Positions 1 through 8,349 of a DNA stretch of 48,602 bases are shown one piece after another. Every line of letters begins with the position of its first letter. The first letter of the stretch is position 1. A program made the position numbers and the translations under genes. Source of the DNA: DATBFG01 sp036558645 (GTDB lineage: Bacteria > Acidobacteriota > Terriglobia > Terriglobales > Acidobacteriaceae); assembly GCA_036558645.1 (NCBI GenBank), contig DATBFG010000045.1, forward strand, positions 1 through 48,602, written 5' to 3'. The notes below the pieces were generated by a model. That model worked only from the letters and a program-made list of their open reading frames with translations. It searched no databases and was not told the origin of the DNA.

Positions 1-354
1 AGGGCTTGCGAGGCCGAAAATGGCCTCCCCCACCAAAAAACAATGCACTTACAACCCACTTGCACCTAAATCGGGGCAAACTTTTCCGCTCATAGTATCG
101 CCTTTTGCTAAACTCCCACCCCCCGCCCCCCACGAAAAACGAGGGATTTCAAAACGATCTCTAGACGAAAAAAAGGCGACGATTTGTGATAAGCAGGTCC
201 GTTCGGATCGCCAGCGCAGAGCTAGCCTTTCGATTTTCGATTTAGAGTTACCCTACACGAATTCTCCTCAACCGGCATCGGCATCTACGACGCTTGCACC
301 TGCTCCTCATTGCGAAGAAGCATGTCTGCTAGAATCTGCCCCATGCCCAAGACG
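1..354. other. Gene-less left edge
   Basis: I see no convincing gene here. One open frame from an ATG at 20 runs 112 codons but has no Shine-Dalgarno sequence, is low in hydrophobic residues and ends inside the next gene. A small hairpin (GAGGCC at 10-15 with GGCCTC at 22-27) has no T-run on either strand, so it is not a clear terminator. Confidence 0.5.
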
Positions 355-597
355 ATGATGCAGACAATAATTGAGCAACTCGAGCACGAACAGGCTCGCT
401 TACAGAACGAGGTCCGGGGAATTTCAGCCGCACTGGCTGCATTCGGTCGCTCTTACGTCAGTGGAAGCAGCTCCGCTCGAAAGCGACACACCATCTCAGC
501 GGCAGGACGTGCCCGCATTGCTGCAGCCCAGCGTGCCAGATGGGCAAAAATGAAGGCGAAACAGAAGAAATCCCGTGCTGCTCGGCAAAAGTCTTAA
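355..597 (+). CDS. Small basic coiled-coil protein, 80 aa
   Basis: The function is unknown. The N-terminal third (about residues 1-30) is a polar helix with a likely coiled-coil pattern. The C-terminal half is very basic, with an alanine/arginine motif (SAAGRARIAAAQRARWAK) and a lysine-rich tail. This motif recurs in short, possibly nucleic-acid-associated proteins of soil bacteria; I know it as a pattern, not as a named function. The start is uncertain: a TTG at 310 and ATGs at 322 and 343 are in frame, but the MMQTIIEQLEHEQ start at 355 fits the onset of the helix. It stands alone, with no neighbour on the same strand within 700 bp. Confidence 0.6.
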   Translation: MMQTIIEQLEHEQARLQNEVRGISAALAAFGRSYVSGSSSARKRHTISAAGRARIAAAQRARWAKMKAKQKKSRAARQKS

Positions 598-826
598 TCA
601 ATTCAGCGTTCGGAAGTCCGCCGAGCCAGCTTTGGGAAATGGAATCTGTCGAGTCTGACGCCCCTTTTCAGCCATTCGCCAATGAACCAGAGAGGTCGAA
701 TCGATCGGTGCTGCCTTCGGGCATCTTGAAGGGCTCTACAAGCTTTACAAGGCCGAAAAGCAGCTCCCGCCAATTTGATGTCTCAAACGCGTCTCGACAC
801 ACACGGCGTGACCGTAGGACAACCCT

Positions 827-991
827 TCACTGGATCGAACTTGCAACTGAGGAGAAAACGTTGTTCGACTGAGTACCAATCAGTCGGATGGTGCCAACTA
901 CGATCACCAGAATCACGGCCAACATGACAGCATATTCCGCGATGTCTTGACCTTCCTGATCTCGCCATAAGCCTTCAAGCCGACTCAACAT
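827..991 (-). CDS. Flp/Fap-type pilin subunit, 54 aa
   Basis: This is a short open frame below usual length cut-offs. It reads MLSRLEGLWRDQEGQDIAEY and continues into one long hydrophobic helix (residues about 21-38), ending in a short polar tail with stop TGA. The pattern of a short leader, a Gly-Gln-Asp/Glu box and a GQDIAEYAVMLAVILVIVV-like helix is typical of Flp/Fap pilins of the Tad system, which are processed by a prepilin peptidase and assembled into pili. A good SD (GGAGG) sits 7 nt before the ATG. No Tad assembly genes lie nearby, so it is an orphan pilin or depends on a tad locus elsewhere. The leader lacks an obvious glycine cleavage site right at the helix, so processing is unclear. 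Confidence 0.82.
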   Translation of the reverse strand: MLSRLEGLWRDQEGQDIAEYAVMLAVILVIVVGTIRLIGTQSNNVFSSVASSIQ

Positions 992-1390
992 TGCAAGCCT
1001 CCGGTGAATCTAAGTTGGATTGTTATTGATCGCCAGAGGGGTAATTGCGTGGATTTTGCTCCCGCGATTCAGAATTGTCAACATGAACCAGGGCCAGGAG
1101 CAAGGATGGATACGAGTTAGTCCCATCCAGATCGTAGTTGAGATGAACAGGACGGGGATGAGAAGGCCGTTCTTTCAACTAGTGCTGTACGCAAGTTATC
1201 GAAGACCCCGAGGGCAAGTTCAGAGCGTCAGGGATGCCCGGACCTGTCTCGTTGCGTGTGGGTATTGGGTCACCTATCGGGCTTGATTGTAAACACCACG
1301 CCTGACCTATTTGGACCTTCCCGGAGCGGGAATTGCTAGGAGCACGTTATCGGCGAAGAGCACTTGTCCCGCCTATCGCGGGGACCTACG
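992..1390. other. Intergenic region upstream of pilin and kinase
   Basis: This is divergent space between the minus-strand pilin gene and the plus-strand kinase gene, so promoters for both should lie here. I could not pick a convincing -35/-10 pair. An 88-codon open frame (1020-1286) lacks an SD and resembles no family. Confidence 0.4.
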
Positions 1391-4012
1391 ATGTCATGGA
1401 GGAGCACGGGAGACATGCAACAGGCCCTGCTCCAACAAGCGCGTGTTCCAGGCAAGCTCGGTCACTACCGGATCGACGACAAGATTGGCGCCGGTGGCAT
1501 GGGAGAGGTTTTTCGTGCCCATGACGAGCATCTGGATCGCGAAGTCGCCATAAAAATCCTGCCTCCCGGTGTTCTCCAGAATTCTGCCGCACGCCATAAC
1601 TTCCGACGCGAAGCGATGGCACTATCCAAGTTGAACCACCCCAGCGTCGCCACCATCTTCGATTTTGATACTCAGGATGACATTGACTTTCTGGTTATGG
1701 AGTACATACCAGGTGTTACCCTGAGTGACCGCTTGCTCTGCGGACCGATTCCGGGCACGTTGGCGCTGGAACTGGGAGTGCAGCTCGCAGCCGGCTTGGT
1801 CGCCGCACACGAACACGGCGTCATTCACCGCGACCTCACGTCAAAGAACCTTCGCATCACGCCGGACGGACGCCTTAAGATTCTTGACTTCGGCCTCGCC
1901 CGATTGCTCGCTCCCGTTGACGTTGCTTCCGAACCAACCATGTCGAGCACCGAAGCATGTGAGATTGCAGGGACTCTGGACTACATGGCTCCGGAACAAC
2001 TGCGGGGTGAGCCCCTCGATGCGCGATCCGATTTATGGGCCGCCGGAGTAGTGCTGTTTGAAATGGTCACTGGACGCCTTCCCTTTCATGACAAGGCTTT
2101 CAGTGTGACGATCGATGCCATTCTGCATCAGCCAGCTCCCAATCCCGCATCCATCGTTCACGATCTGCCTGCGTGTTTGGAGACTGCCATTCTCAGATGC
2201 CTCGAAAAGAGTCCCGGAGACCGCATGCAGACAGCCGCCGAACTGGCAATAGTATTTCGTGAGCCGGGGGAGAAACGCTCCACCGTGCCGATAAACCCTC
2301 CGGTGCAATCGATCTACAAGCCCAATCGGCGAAAAGTTGGCTACCTCGCAGCTCTCGCTGTGATTTTTCTCGTGACATCGTTGAATATTGGAAAACCACT
2401 CGGCGGCTCTCCAGCACCATTGCCCGTGATGAAGCACCTTGCTGTGTTGCCGTTCGTCGCGGTCGATCCGGACACTAATGCACGAGCGTTTTCCCAAGGC
2501 TTATCAGAGGCTCTCACCGCTAAGTTGACTCAGCTCACCACTAAGCATCCGTTGCAGGTAGTACCTGCCAGCGAGATACGTGCCCAATCGATTTCATCCG
2601 TGGAACAGGCGCACACGATCCTAGGTGTAAACCTCGTTTTCGAAGGGAGCTTTCGCCTTTCTGGTCCATTAATACGCGTGACTTACGACCTAGTAGACGC
2701 TCGCAGCCGTCGAGTGTTGCGCGCAGATGCCATAACCGCGGACGCGAATGATCCCTTCCTTCTTGAGGACCAGGTGGTTGACAGTGCATTACGAAGTCTT
2801 GACCTTGAGTTGACGTGGCAGGAGCGGCACCGGATTGCCTCAAGAGGAACTACTGAACCAGCTGCCTACGATCTCTACTTGCGAGGTCGCGGCTATCTTC
2901 TCGATTATCAAGATCCGGAAAACACCAAGAAAGCCATCGCAGCCTTCACCGAGGCCCTGCAGCGTGACCCTCAGTACGCACCTGCATTCGCCGGCTTAGG
3001 CGAGGGTTATTGGCAGAAATTCGAACAGACGCACGACAGCACATGGGTTCAACAGGCGGAAGAAGCTTGTCGTCACGCCAATGCATCCAGCGTCGGGCAC
3101 GGCTGTTTGGGAACAGTTTTCAATGGCACCGGGAGCTACGAGCAAGCGGCGCAGGAATTTGAACGCGAACTGAAGATCGACCCGACTAGCGACAGCGCCT
3201 ACCGAGGTTTGGCGTATGCCTATGAGAAATTGGGAAAGGCCGATGATGCAGAACGAACGTATCTCAGCGCCATCAAAGCGCGCCCGCGGTATTGGGCTGG
3301 CTATAGTTGGCTGGGTGTCTTCCTCGTGGACCAGGGACGTTACGCGGAATCTTTGGAGATGTTCGCCAAAGTTAACGAATTGGCCCCAGACAACATTCGT
3401 GGTTACAACAATCGCGGCGGAATTTATGTTCTGACCGGCCGCTTTGCGGAAGCGGAGACGGTGCTAAAGAAGTCCTTGAATATCCGCCCTACTGCAGATG
3501 CTTACCTGAATCTCGGTACCGCTGATTTCTATCTTCACAAGTTTGAGGACGCAGCTTCCGCATATGAACAAGCGCTCAAACTCGACTCTCAGAATCGTAC
3601 AGCGTGGGGAAATCTCGCGGATGCGTATTATTGGATTCCCGCCAAACGAAAGGATGCACTGGACGCCTACCGGAAGGCGACCACTCTTGGTGAAGAGCAA
3701 GTGCGCGTAAATCCAAACAATGCAGTGCTCAGGAGCTATCTGGCGGTTTATTACGCCATGCTCAACGAACGGCGTTCCGCCAACATGCACTTGGCTAAAG
3801 CGCTGGCCTCTCACGATCACGCGCCCGACATATTTTTGAATTCGGCCATCATTTACAACCAATTCGGCAATTCGGCCGATGCCATCTTGTCTTTGAAAAA
3901 AGGGCTGCAGCTGGGTCTTCTTCCAGTTGTGGCGAGCAACCACCCATCACTCGACAACCTGAAGTCCGATCCTGCAGTAAAGGCCCTGTTCGATACCAGC
4001 AAAGTCCAGTAA
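1391..4012 (+). CDS. Membrane serine/threonine protein kinase with TolB-like and TPR domains
   Basis: This is a Hanks-type kinase of about 873 aa. The kinase domain covers about residues 25-290: glycine loop GAGGMGEVF (33-41), ATP lysine K55 in VAIK, helix-C glutamate E74, catalytic loop from H146 with D148 and N153, DFG at 166-168 and a GTLDYMAPE activation segment. One transmembrane helix (about 318-336) follows. Then comes a TolB/FlgO-like domain (about 350-480) and a long TPR array to the C terminus. The kinase is therefore cytosolic, with the sensor/scaffold part probably periplasmic. The catalytic loop reads HRDLTSKN, not HRDLKxxN, so the usual lysine is displaced. The start is ATG 1391 (GGGGA 6 nt upstream); ATG 1415 with GGAGGAG upstream is equally possible, and a TTG at 1364 is less likely. 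The architecture is common in Acidobacteriota. Confidence 0.92.
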   Translation: MSWRSTGDMQQALLQQARVPGKLGHYRIDDKIGAGGMGEVFRAHDEHLDREVAIKILPPGVLQNSAARHNFRREAMALSKLNHPSVATIFDFDTQDDIDFLVMEYIPGVTLSDRLLCGPIPGTLALELGVQLAAGLVAAHEHGVIHRDLTSKNLRITPDGRLKILDFGLARLLAPVDVASEPTMSSTEACEIAGTLDYMAPEQLRGEPLDARSDLWAAGVVLFEMVTGRLPFHDKAFSVTIDAILHQPAPNPASIVHDLPACLETAILRCLEKSPGDRMQTAAELAIVFREPGEKRSTVPINPPVQSIYKPNRRKVGYLAALAVIFLVTSLNIGKPLGGSPAPLPVMKHLAVLPFVAVDPDTNARAFSQGLSEALTAKLTQLTTKHPLQVVPASEIRAQSISSVEQAHTILGVNLVFEGSFRLSGPLIRVTYDLVDARSRRVLRADAITADANDPFLLEDQVVDSALRSLDLELTWQERHRIASRGTTEPAAYDLYLRGRGYLLDYQDPENTKKAIAAFTEALQRDPQYAPAFAGLGEGYWQKFEQTHDSTWVQQAEEACRHANASSVGHGCLGTVFNGTGSYEQAAQEFERELKIDPTSDSAYRGLAYAYEKLGKADDAERTYLSAIKARPRYWAGYSWLGVFLVDQGRYAESLEMFAKVNELAPDNIRGYNNRGGIYVLTGRFAEAETVLKKSLNIRPTADAYLNLGTADFYLHKFEDAASAYEQALKLDSQNRTAWGNLADAYYWIPAKRKDALDAYRKATTLGEEQVRVNPNNAVLRSYLAVYYAMLNERRSANMHLAKALASHDHAPDIFLNSAIIYNQFGNSADAILSLKKGLQLGLLPVVASNHPSLDNLKSDPAVKALFDTSKVQ

Positions 4013-4070
4013 CTGCCGCGCGGGACATCCCTCGCGGCTCAACACATCACGTCCGAATCTAGGAGGATTT

Positions 4071-4400
4071 ATGTCAAATCTCGGAGTCGCACCTGTCGTT
4101 TCTCACAAGCTAGTACATATGACTGATATCGCTCCACACGTTGACCTCGAAGTAGTAGAAATCAGCAAGGGCAACAGAGAAGAGGTGGAGTGGAAGCTGC
4201 CGTCTACCGCGCACGAGGCTCGACTCATAAAATTCGCCAACTCACCGTTTAAGGAGAGCCAATTTGTGGTGCCTGTCGGTGATAGCGTCTTCTCAGGACC
4301 GGCGATGCCCAATGCCGTGATCGGGAAACACTACAAGTACAGTGTCTGCCGTCCGAACGGAACGGTACTTTCCGACCCAGAAGTCGTCATTATTAGATGA
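4071..4400 (+). CDS. Hypothetical beta-rich protein, 109 aa
   Basis: I do not recognise this protein. It has no signal peptide or membrane helix. Alternating hydrophobic residues and the VEWKLPS / SQFVVPVGDSVFSGP stretches suggest an all-beta, perhaps immunoglobulin- or cupredoxin-like fold, but no copper ligand set is visible. The start is secure: AGGAGG lies 6-7 nt before the ATG. It begins 58 bp after the kinase stop on the same strand, so co-transcription with the kinase is likely and it could be a partner or substrate. That link is inference. Confidence 0.7.
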   Translation: MSNLGVAPVVSHKLVHMTDIAPHVDLEVVEISKGNREEVEWKLPSTAHEARLIKFANSPFKESQFVVPVGDSVFSGPAMPNAVIGKHYKYSVCRPNGTVLSDPEVVIIR

Positions 4401-4483
4401 TTCTATTCGCGAGATTGCTGAAACCTGGGACAACCTGCGTGACGCTTCTTGGCTCCTTGCCCATAAGCGCTGGTTGTCCCCGG

Positions 4484-5437
4484 CTATGCCAGGAAGATGG
4501 ACGGTTTACCCATGTAGTGATCTTCACGATGTACGAGGTTGTGGTCTTCCAGCGATTCCAGATGTGTCACGACCTCTGCGGGCAGCCCCAACGCCGAGAC
4601 GAGCCGTTCTTCGACCACTGTAGCGAGGCGATGAGCCTCTCCCAGTGCGATTGTGTTAGGAAACAGCAGGTGGACCTCGACCATTACACGACGACCAGTC
4701 GTGCGAAAGCGAACTCCATGGTAGTGCACACCCAACTGAGTCTCGAGTAGATCCAAGGTCACGCGCAAGCAGCGCCCGACTTCCGGATCAGAATAATCAA
4801 GCAAACCGGCTGCGGAACGCCAGATTAGCTGCCCACCTGACCACACTATATTTAGTGCAACAACAATTGCGAACAGCGGGTCAAAAGGCTTCCACCCCGT
4901 CAGCAGCACCAGGCATAGTCCTCCAACAACCCCAAAGCTTGTCCAACTGTCGGTGAGGACATGTTTGCCATTGGCCTCCAGGATGAGCGAGTTCGTGCGG
5001 CGCCCGGTGCGCAGTAGGTAGTATCCGAGGGCAGCATTGACCAAAGAAGCGATCAACACGATCAACGTCCCCGTTCCTAGCCGCTGTAGTTCCAGGCCGT
5101 GCAACCATTTGTAAACAGCTGCATAGATAATGGCAGCTGCGGCAAGCACGATCATTCCCCCTTCAAATCCAGCGGAGAAAAAGGTGATGCGCTCGTATCC
5201 GTAGAGAAAGCGTTGATTGGCAGGGCGGCGACTTAACCACAGAGCAAAGGCAGCGAATGAAACTGCGATGACATGAATGACAGATTCAGCGGCATCCGAG
5301 AGTACTGCGATGGAGCCGGTGAGAAGGTAAGCGGAAACCTTTCCCACCAACATCGCCACTCCAACGATTAGCGAGAGCCGCATGGCTACTCCCTGATCAT
5401 GGGCGGTTCGAGATTCCGAGATTACAACCGATACCAC
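4484..5437 (-). CDS. Cation diffusion facilitator (CDF) metal transporter
   Basis: This is a 317-aa CDF-family secondary transporter that exports divalent metals such as Zn, Fe or Co against protons at the inner membrane. About six hydrophobic helices fill residues 20-205. The intramembrane metal site shows D48/E51 in SDAAES (helix 2) and H159/D163 in HVLTD (helix 5), the classical HxxxD pair. A cytosolic CDF C-terminal domain (about 210-295) carries a GVHYHGVRFRTTG stretch and ends in a His/Asp-rich tail that may also bind metal. The assigned start is GTG 5437; M19 (MRLSLIVG) is an alternative because no SD is seen. It is convergent with the gene ending at 4400. The metal cannot be assigned from sequence alone. 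Confidence 0.9.
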   Translation of the reverse strand: MVSVVISESRTAHDQGVAMRLSLIVGVAMLVGKVSAYLLTGSIAVLSDAAESVIHVIAVSFAAFALWLSRRPANQRFLYGYERITFFSAGFEGGMIVLAAAAIIYAAVYKWLHGLELQRLGTGTLIVLIASLVNAALGYYLLRTGRRTNSLILEANGKHVLTDSWTSFGVVGGLCLVLLTGWKPFDPLFAIVVALNIVWSGGQLIWRSAAGLLDYSDPEVGRCLRVTLDLLETQLGVHYHGVRFRTTGRRVMVEVHLLFPNTIALGEAHRLATVVEERLVSALGLPAEVVTHLESLEDHNLVHREDHYMGKPSIFLA

Positions 5438-5868
5438 GTCGAAATTGTAAGCTTAGGAGAACGCGATTGTCCGTGATCTACTCACACATCTTTCCACTCT
5501 GTTGCTAACAGTGCGGGAATAGCCGATGAGAAATCTCCGTGACACTTAAAATCCATAGCGCGGGTCAATTTACGCGGCGCAACGTCAGCGATGAGTCATT
5601 CCCGAATTGGTACGGCTAAAGGAACATGTGAATATTAGTAGGCACATGCCAAGAAGGCCCACATCGTAAGATCGCATTTAAGACGCGACAGGGTTATGCG
5701 CAAGCATTTGTTCTCATCCATAAGAATTAATGAATCTCGATCTGTTGAGCGACGCCGTGCTCTAGGCACTGTAGTCTCTGTCGTTATTTTGTTTACGGGA
5801 GATGACGCCAAGATGGGCTGCCATGGCGGCCAGTATCACGATAGAACTCCTTACCTAAGGAGTTGGTG
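5438..5868. other. Divergent intergenic region
   Basis: This region separates the minus-strand CDF gene from the plus-strand deacetylase gene and should hold both promoters. It is relatively AT-rich near 5700-5800. I see no RNA gene, repeat or convincing operator. A GGC..GCC inverted element around 5815-5831 is too short to interpret. Confidence 0.4.
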
Positions 5869-8229
5869 ATGAAGAAATCACGATTTGTTGCAGTCCTGTT
5901 GCTTCTCTGCGGATCGGCGCTGGCTTCAACCAAGTCCTTCACACAGCCCCGGTTGGCAGTCTTTCTGAGCAAAACCAGCTATCACCGCGCCTGGGAAACG
6001 AGTCAGCTGGCAGGACACGGCTGGGTCGGTATCGCGACACTGGCGGGCATTCCTTACGACACGCTCTTTGTAGAAGAAATGCCCAGTAACCAGGAGCTGT
6101 CGAGGTACTCCACACTCGTGTTTGCGCAAGCGACCCTGGTGGATGACGCGACGTACTCACAGATGGTCCTTCGGCTGCGGGCCTACCTCGTTGGCAACCA
6201 CAGCGTAGTCCTCGACGGGCCACTCGCCACCAAGGACGAGAACGAGAAAGAACGCGATCACCACGCTCTCGATGATCTGCTCGGGCTGCAATACAAGGGT
6301 CTGCAGGGCGGAACCGAGTACCGGATTCGAGTCATTTCAAATGATCATTATGTAACCCGTGGATTCGAGGTGTCGCAGTTCCTAACACCGGTGCTGGCGT
6401 CCGCCACAAATCTATTGCAGCCGAAATCCGGCGGCGCTGTATTGTTGGTCTCGACCGATGGCCAGCAGAGTTTTCCTTACCTTTCCTGCGCAACACGGGG
6501 TAGCAGCCGCGTTGTGCTCGTGAGTGACTTTGGAACGGCGGCTGGCGCAGGAACATTTTTCCGCAATGACCCTCCCCAGGTCGCTTATGCGAACCAGCTT
6601 TGGAATGCGATGATCCGCGCGGTTCAATGGGCTACCTATGGCGATATGGAGGCACCGTTTCCTGCTCCGCAGATCTCCAATGCCAACCTGACCGCAGTTG
6701 TGCGATTCGATGGAGACAATAGCGGTGACCTCAACTACCAACTCAAGACACTTAACTTTCTTATCGACGTCGCGCAGGATACCGGAGTCGTTCCGCTCTA
6801 CACCTGGGTATCCAGCTTCGTGAAGAAGGCAGGTTGGGACAAACTTGCGCCGCTCGGCAAGAATCTTGAGGATCTCGGTGGCGAAATTGGAACTCACAGT
6901 AAGTTCCACGAAATCGATCGCAAGATGACTCCCGATCGCTGGCGGGAAGAACTCGACGGGTCGGTCGAGGAAATCGAGCAAAACATGCGGACACAGGGCT
7001 TTCCGATTCGCAAGATTCAGTCCATGATCAACCCCGGCGACACGATCCCGATGGAGGACTACGGCGAAGTCGCAGGGCGCTTCTCGTTCTACATGACCCA
7101 CGGCCTGGAACAGAGCGTGCCACTTGGCTTTGGCAACATGACCTGGTTTAGCGGCGCGAACAAGGACTTCGTCGTACTCGAGAATTCTCCCCATCCCGAC
7201 TACCAGTGGTTCTATGACCCGATGTGGAGCTATACGACAGCTCAGATTACCGCCAATGAAGAAGCCATCTTTGACCACATGTTCCAAGAAGTCGGGCGTG
7301 GTGTGATCTTCAACGAGATGTGGCACGACTACTCGATCTCATCGGCACCCGTCAATGAGGGCAAAGACAAGCGCATCACCAATCAGAACAACTTCCCGTT
7401 CTACGAGGCGATGAAAACGAAGTTTGGGACGCTTCCGATTTATTGTCCTGAACCGCAGGAGCTCGCGCAAAAGCTACGCGCGATGGCGCAATGGAACTAT
7501 TCATGGAAAGCATCGGCCGACACGCTTGAGATGACAATTGATCTTTCGAGCGTACGCCGAAACGATACCGTGGAATCTCTGGGCGGCATGGGAGTCCGCA
7601 TTGAGAACAGCCGAAAATCGATCCATTCCGTTCTGATTGATGGGCGCGTGCATCCCGCTTTTGATGACCGGCTGTTGATTCTGCCGAATCTCACACCGGG
7701 GAAGAAGCACACCATCGCCATCAAGCTGGGCGCTCAACCAACAACTGCGCCCCACCTGACGTACGTGTCCAAGCTGATGACAGCGGCGATGCCGACGCAA
7801 ACCGGGTTGGCCTTTACCGTAAAGGCGAAATCAAAGGCCAGGTTCGCGGTTGCCGTCGCGGATCCGGCGGTCGTTCTGAATGCAGACTGGCAGGACTGGG
7901 ACGATAGCGAGGGTCACATCAGGGGGTTCGTGCGCTCGGAACGCAGAGTTGAAGTGGTGAAGCTATCGACCGCCGGATTTCATCTCACGCGCGCAAATCT
8001 ACCCGTTCTCGCAGTGAAAGAGAACCCAGGCGCATTGGCATTGCGACTCGCGGCCCCAGGTCAGGAAACGCCACAGGTTAGTTTGCGATCTGACCGACAG
8101 CTGCATCGAGCGACCCTGGGCGGCGAAGATCTGCAAATAAGAAAGATCGGCCGCACGTATGAGTTGCAACTTCCACTCTTCACCAAAGAATCAGATCTAG
8201 TTCTCTATTTTGGGGAAACGAGCCGTTGA
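5869..8229 (+). CDS. Secreted NodB-type polysaccharide deacetylase-like protein
   Basis: This exported protein of 786 aa has signal peptide MKKSRFVAVLLLLCGSALAS. Residues about 25-250 look like a Rossmann/glutamine-amidotransferase-like domain of the kind found beside beta-galactosidases. Residues about 270-500 resemble a carbohydrate esterase family 4 (NodB) barrel: the strand RFDGD carries D281/D283, and GTHSKFH gives the H[ST]xxH metal motif (H343, H347). The C-terminal 250 residues look like beta domains. The likely role is removal of N-acetyl groups from an exopolysaccharide or glycan outside the cytoplasm. The start is ATG 5869 with AAGGAG upstream; TTG 5863 and GTG 5866 are in frame but would overlap the SD. 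A glycoside-hydrolase-like gene follows 120 bp downstream. The overall divergence from canonical NodB makes the substrate uncertain. Confidence 0.72.
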   Translation: MKKSRFVAVLLLLCGSALASTKSFTQPRLAVFLSKTSYHRAWETSQLAGHGWVGIATLAGIPYDTLFVEEMPSNQELSRYSTLVFAQATLVDDATYSQMVLRLRAYLVGNHSVVLDGPLATKDENEKERDHHALDDLLGLQYKGLQGGTEYRIRVISNDHYVTRGFEVSQFLTPVLASATNLLQPKSGGAVLLVSTDGQQSFPYLSCATRGSSRVVLVSDFGTAAGAGTFFRNDPPQVAYANQLWNAMIRAVQWATYGDMEAPFPAPQISNANLTAVVRFDGDNSGDLNYQLKTLNFLIDVAQDTGVVPLYTWVSSFVKKAGWDKLAPLGKNLEDLGGEIGTHSKFHEIDRKMTPDRWREELDGSVEEIEQNMRTQGFPIRKIQSMINPGDTIPMEDYGEVAGRFSFYMTHGLEQSVPLGFGNMTWFSGANKDFVVLENSPHPDYQWFYDPMWSYTTAQITANEEAIFDHMFQEVGRGVIFNEMWHDYSISSAPVNEGKDKRITNQNNFPFYEAMKTKFGTLPIYCPEPQELAQKLRAMAQWNYSWKASADTLEMTIDLSSVRRNDTVESLGGMGVRIENSRKSIHSVLIDGRVHPAFDDRLLILPNLTPGKKHTIAIKLGAQPTTAPHLTYVSKLMTAAMPTQTGLAFTVKAKSKARFAVAVADPAVVLNADWQDWDDSEGHIRGFVRSERRVEVVKLSTAGFHLTRANLPVLAVKENPGALALRLAAPGQETPQVSLRSDRQLHRATLGGEDLQIRKIGRTYELQLPLFTKESDLVLYFGETSR

Positions 8230-8349
8230 GCAAGTCCGCAGCCCATGACCGTCGCACAAGAGTTCTGATCCATCCGCGACTCTGTGTCTCAGGTGCCGGG
8301 TCTTCCGCGCCATCATCTGCGGTCACGAGAACGATCGTTAGGAGTCCAT

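Noticed and set aside
20..358. 112-codon frame at the left edge
   Set aside because: It has no SD and a disordered polar composition, and it ends inside the next gene; no family resemblance.
783..968. 61-codon minus frame over the pilin gene
   Set aside because: It is an out-of-frame shadow of the Flp-type pilin, whose frame fits a family and has an SD.
1020..1286. 88-codon plus frame upstream of the kinase
   Set aside because: No SD and no recognisable fold; it lies in divergent promoter space.
6412..7326. 304-codon minus frame inside the deacetylase gene
   Set aside because: It lies fully antisense to a gene with signal peptide and NodB motifs; its product resembles nothing.
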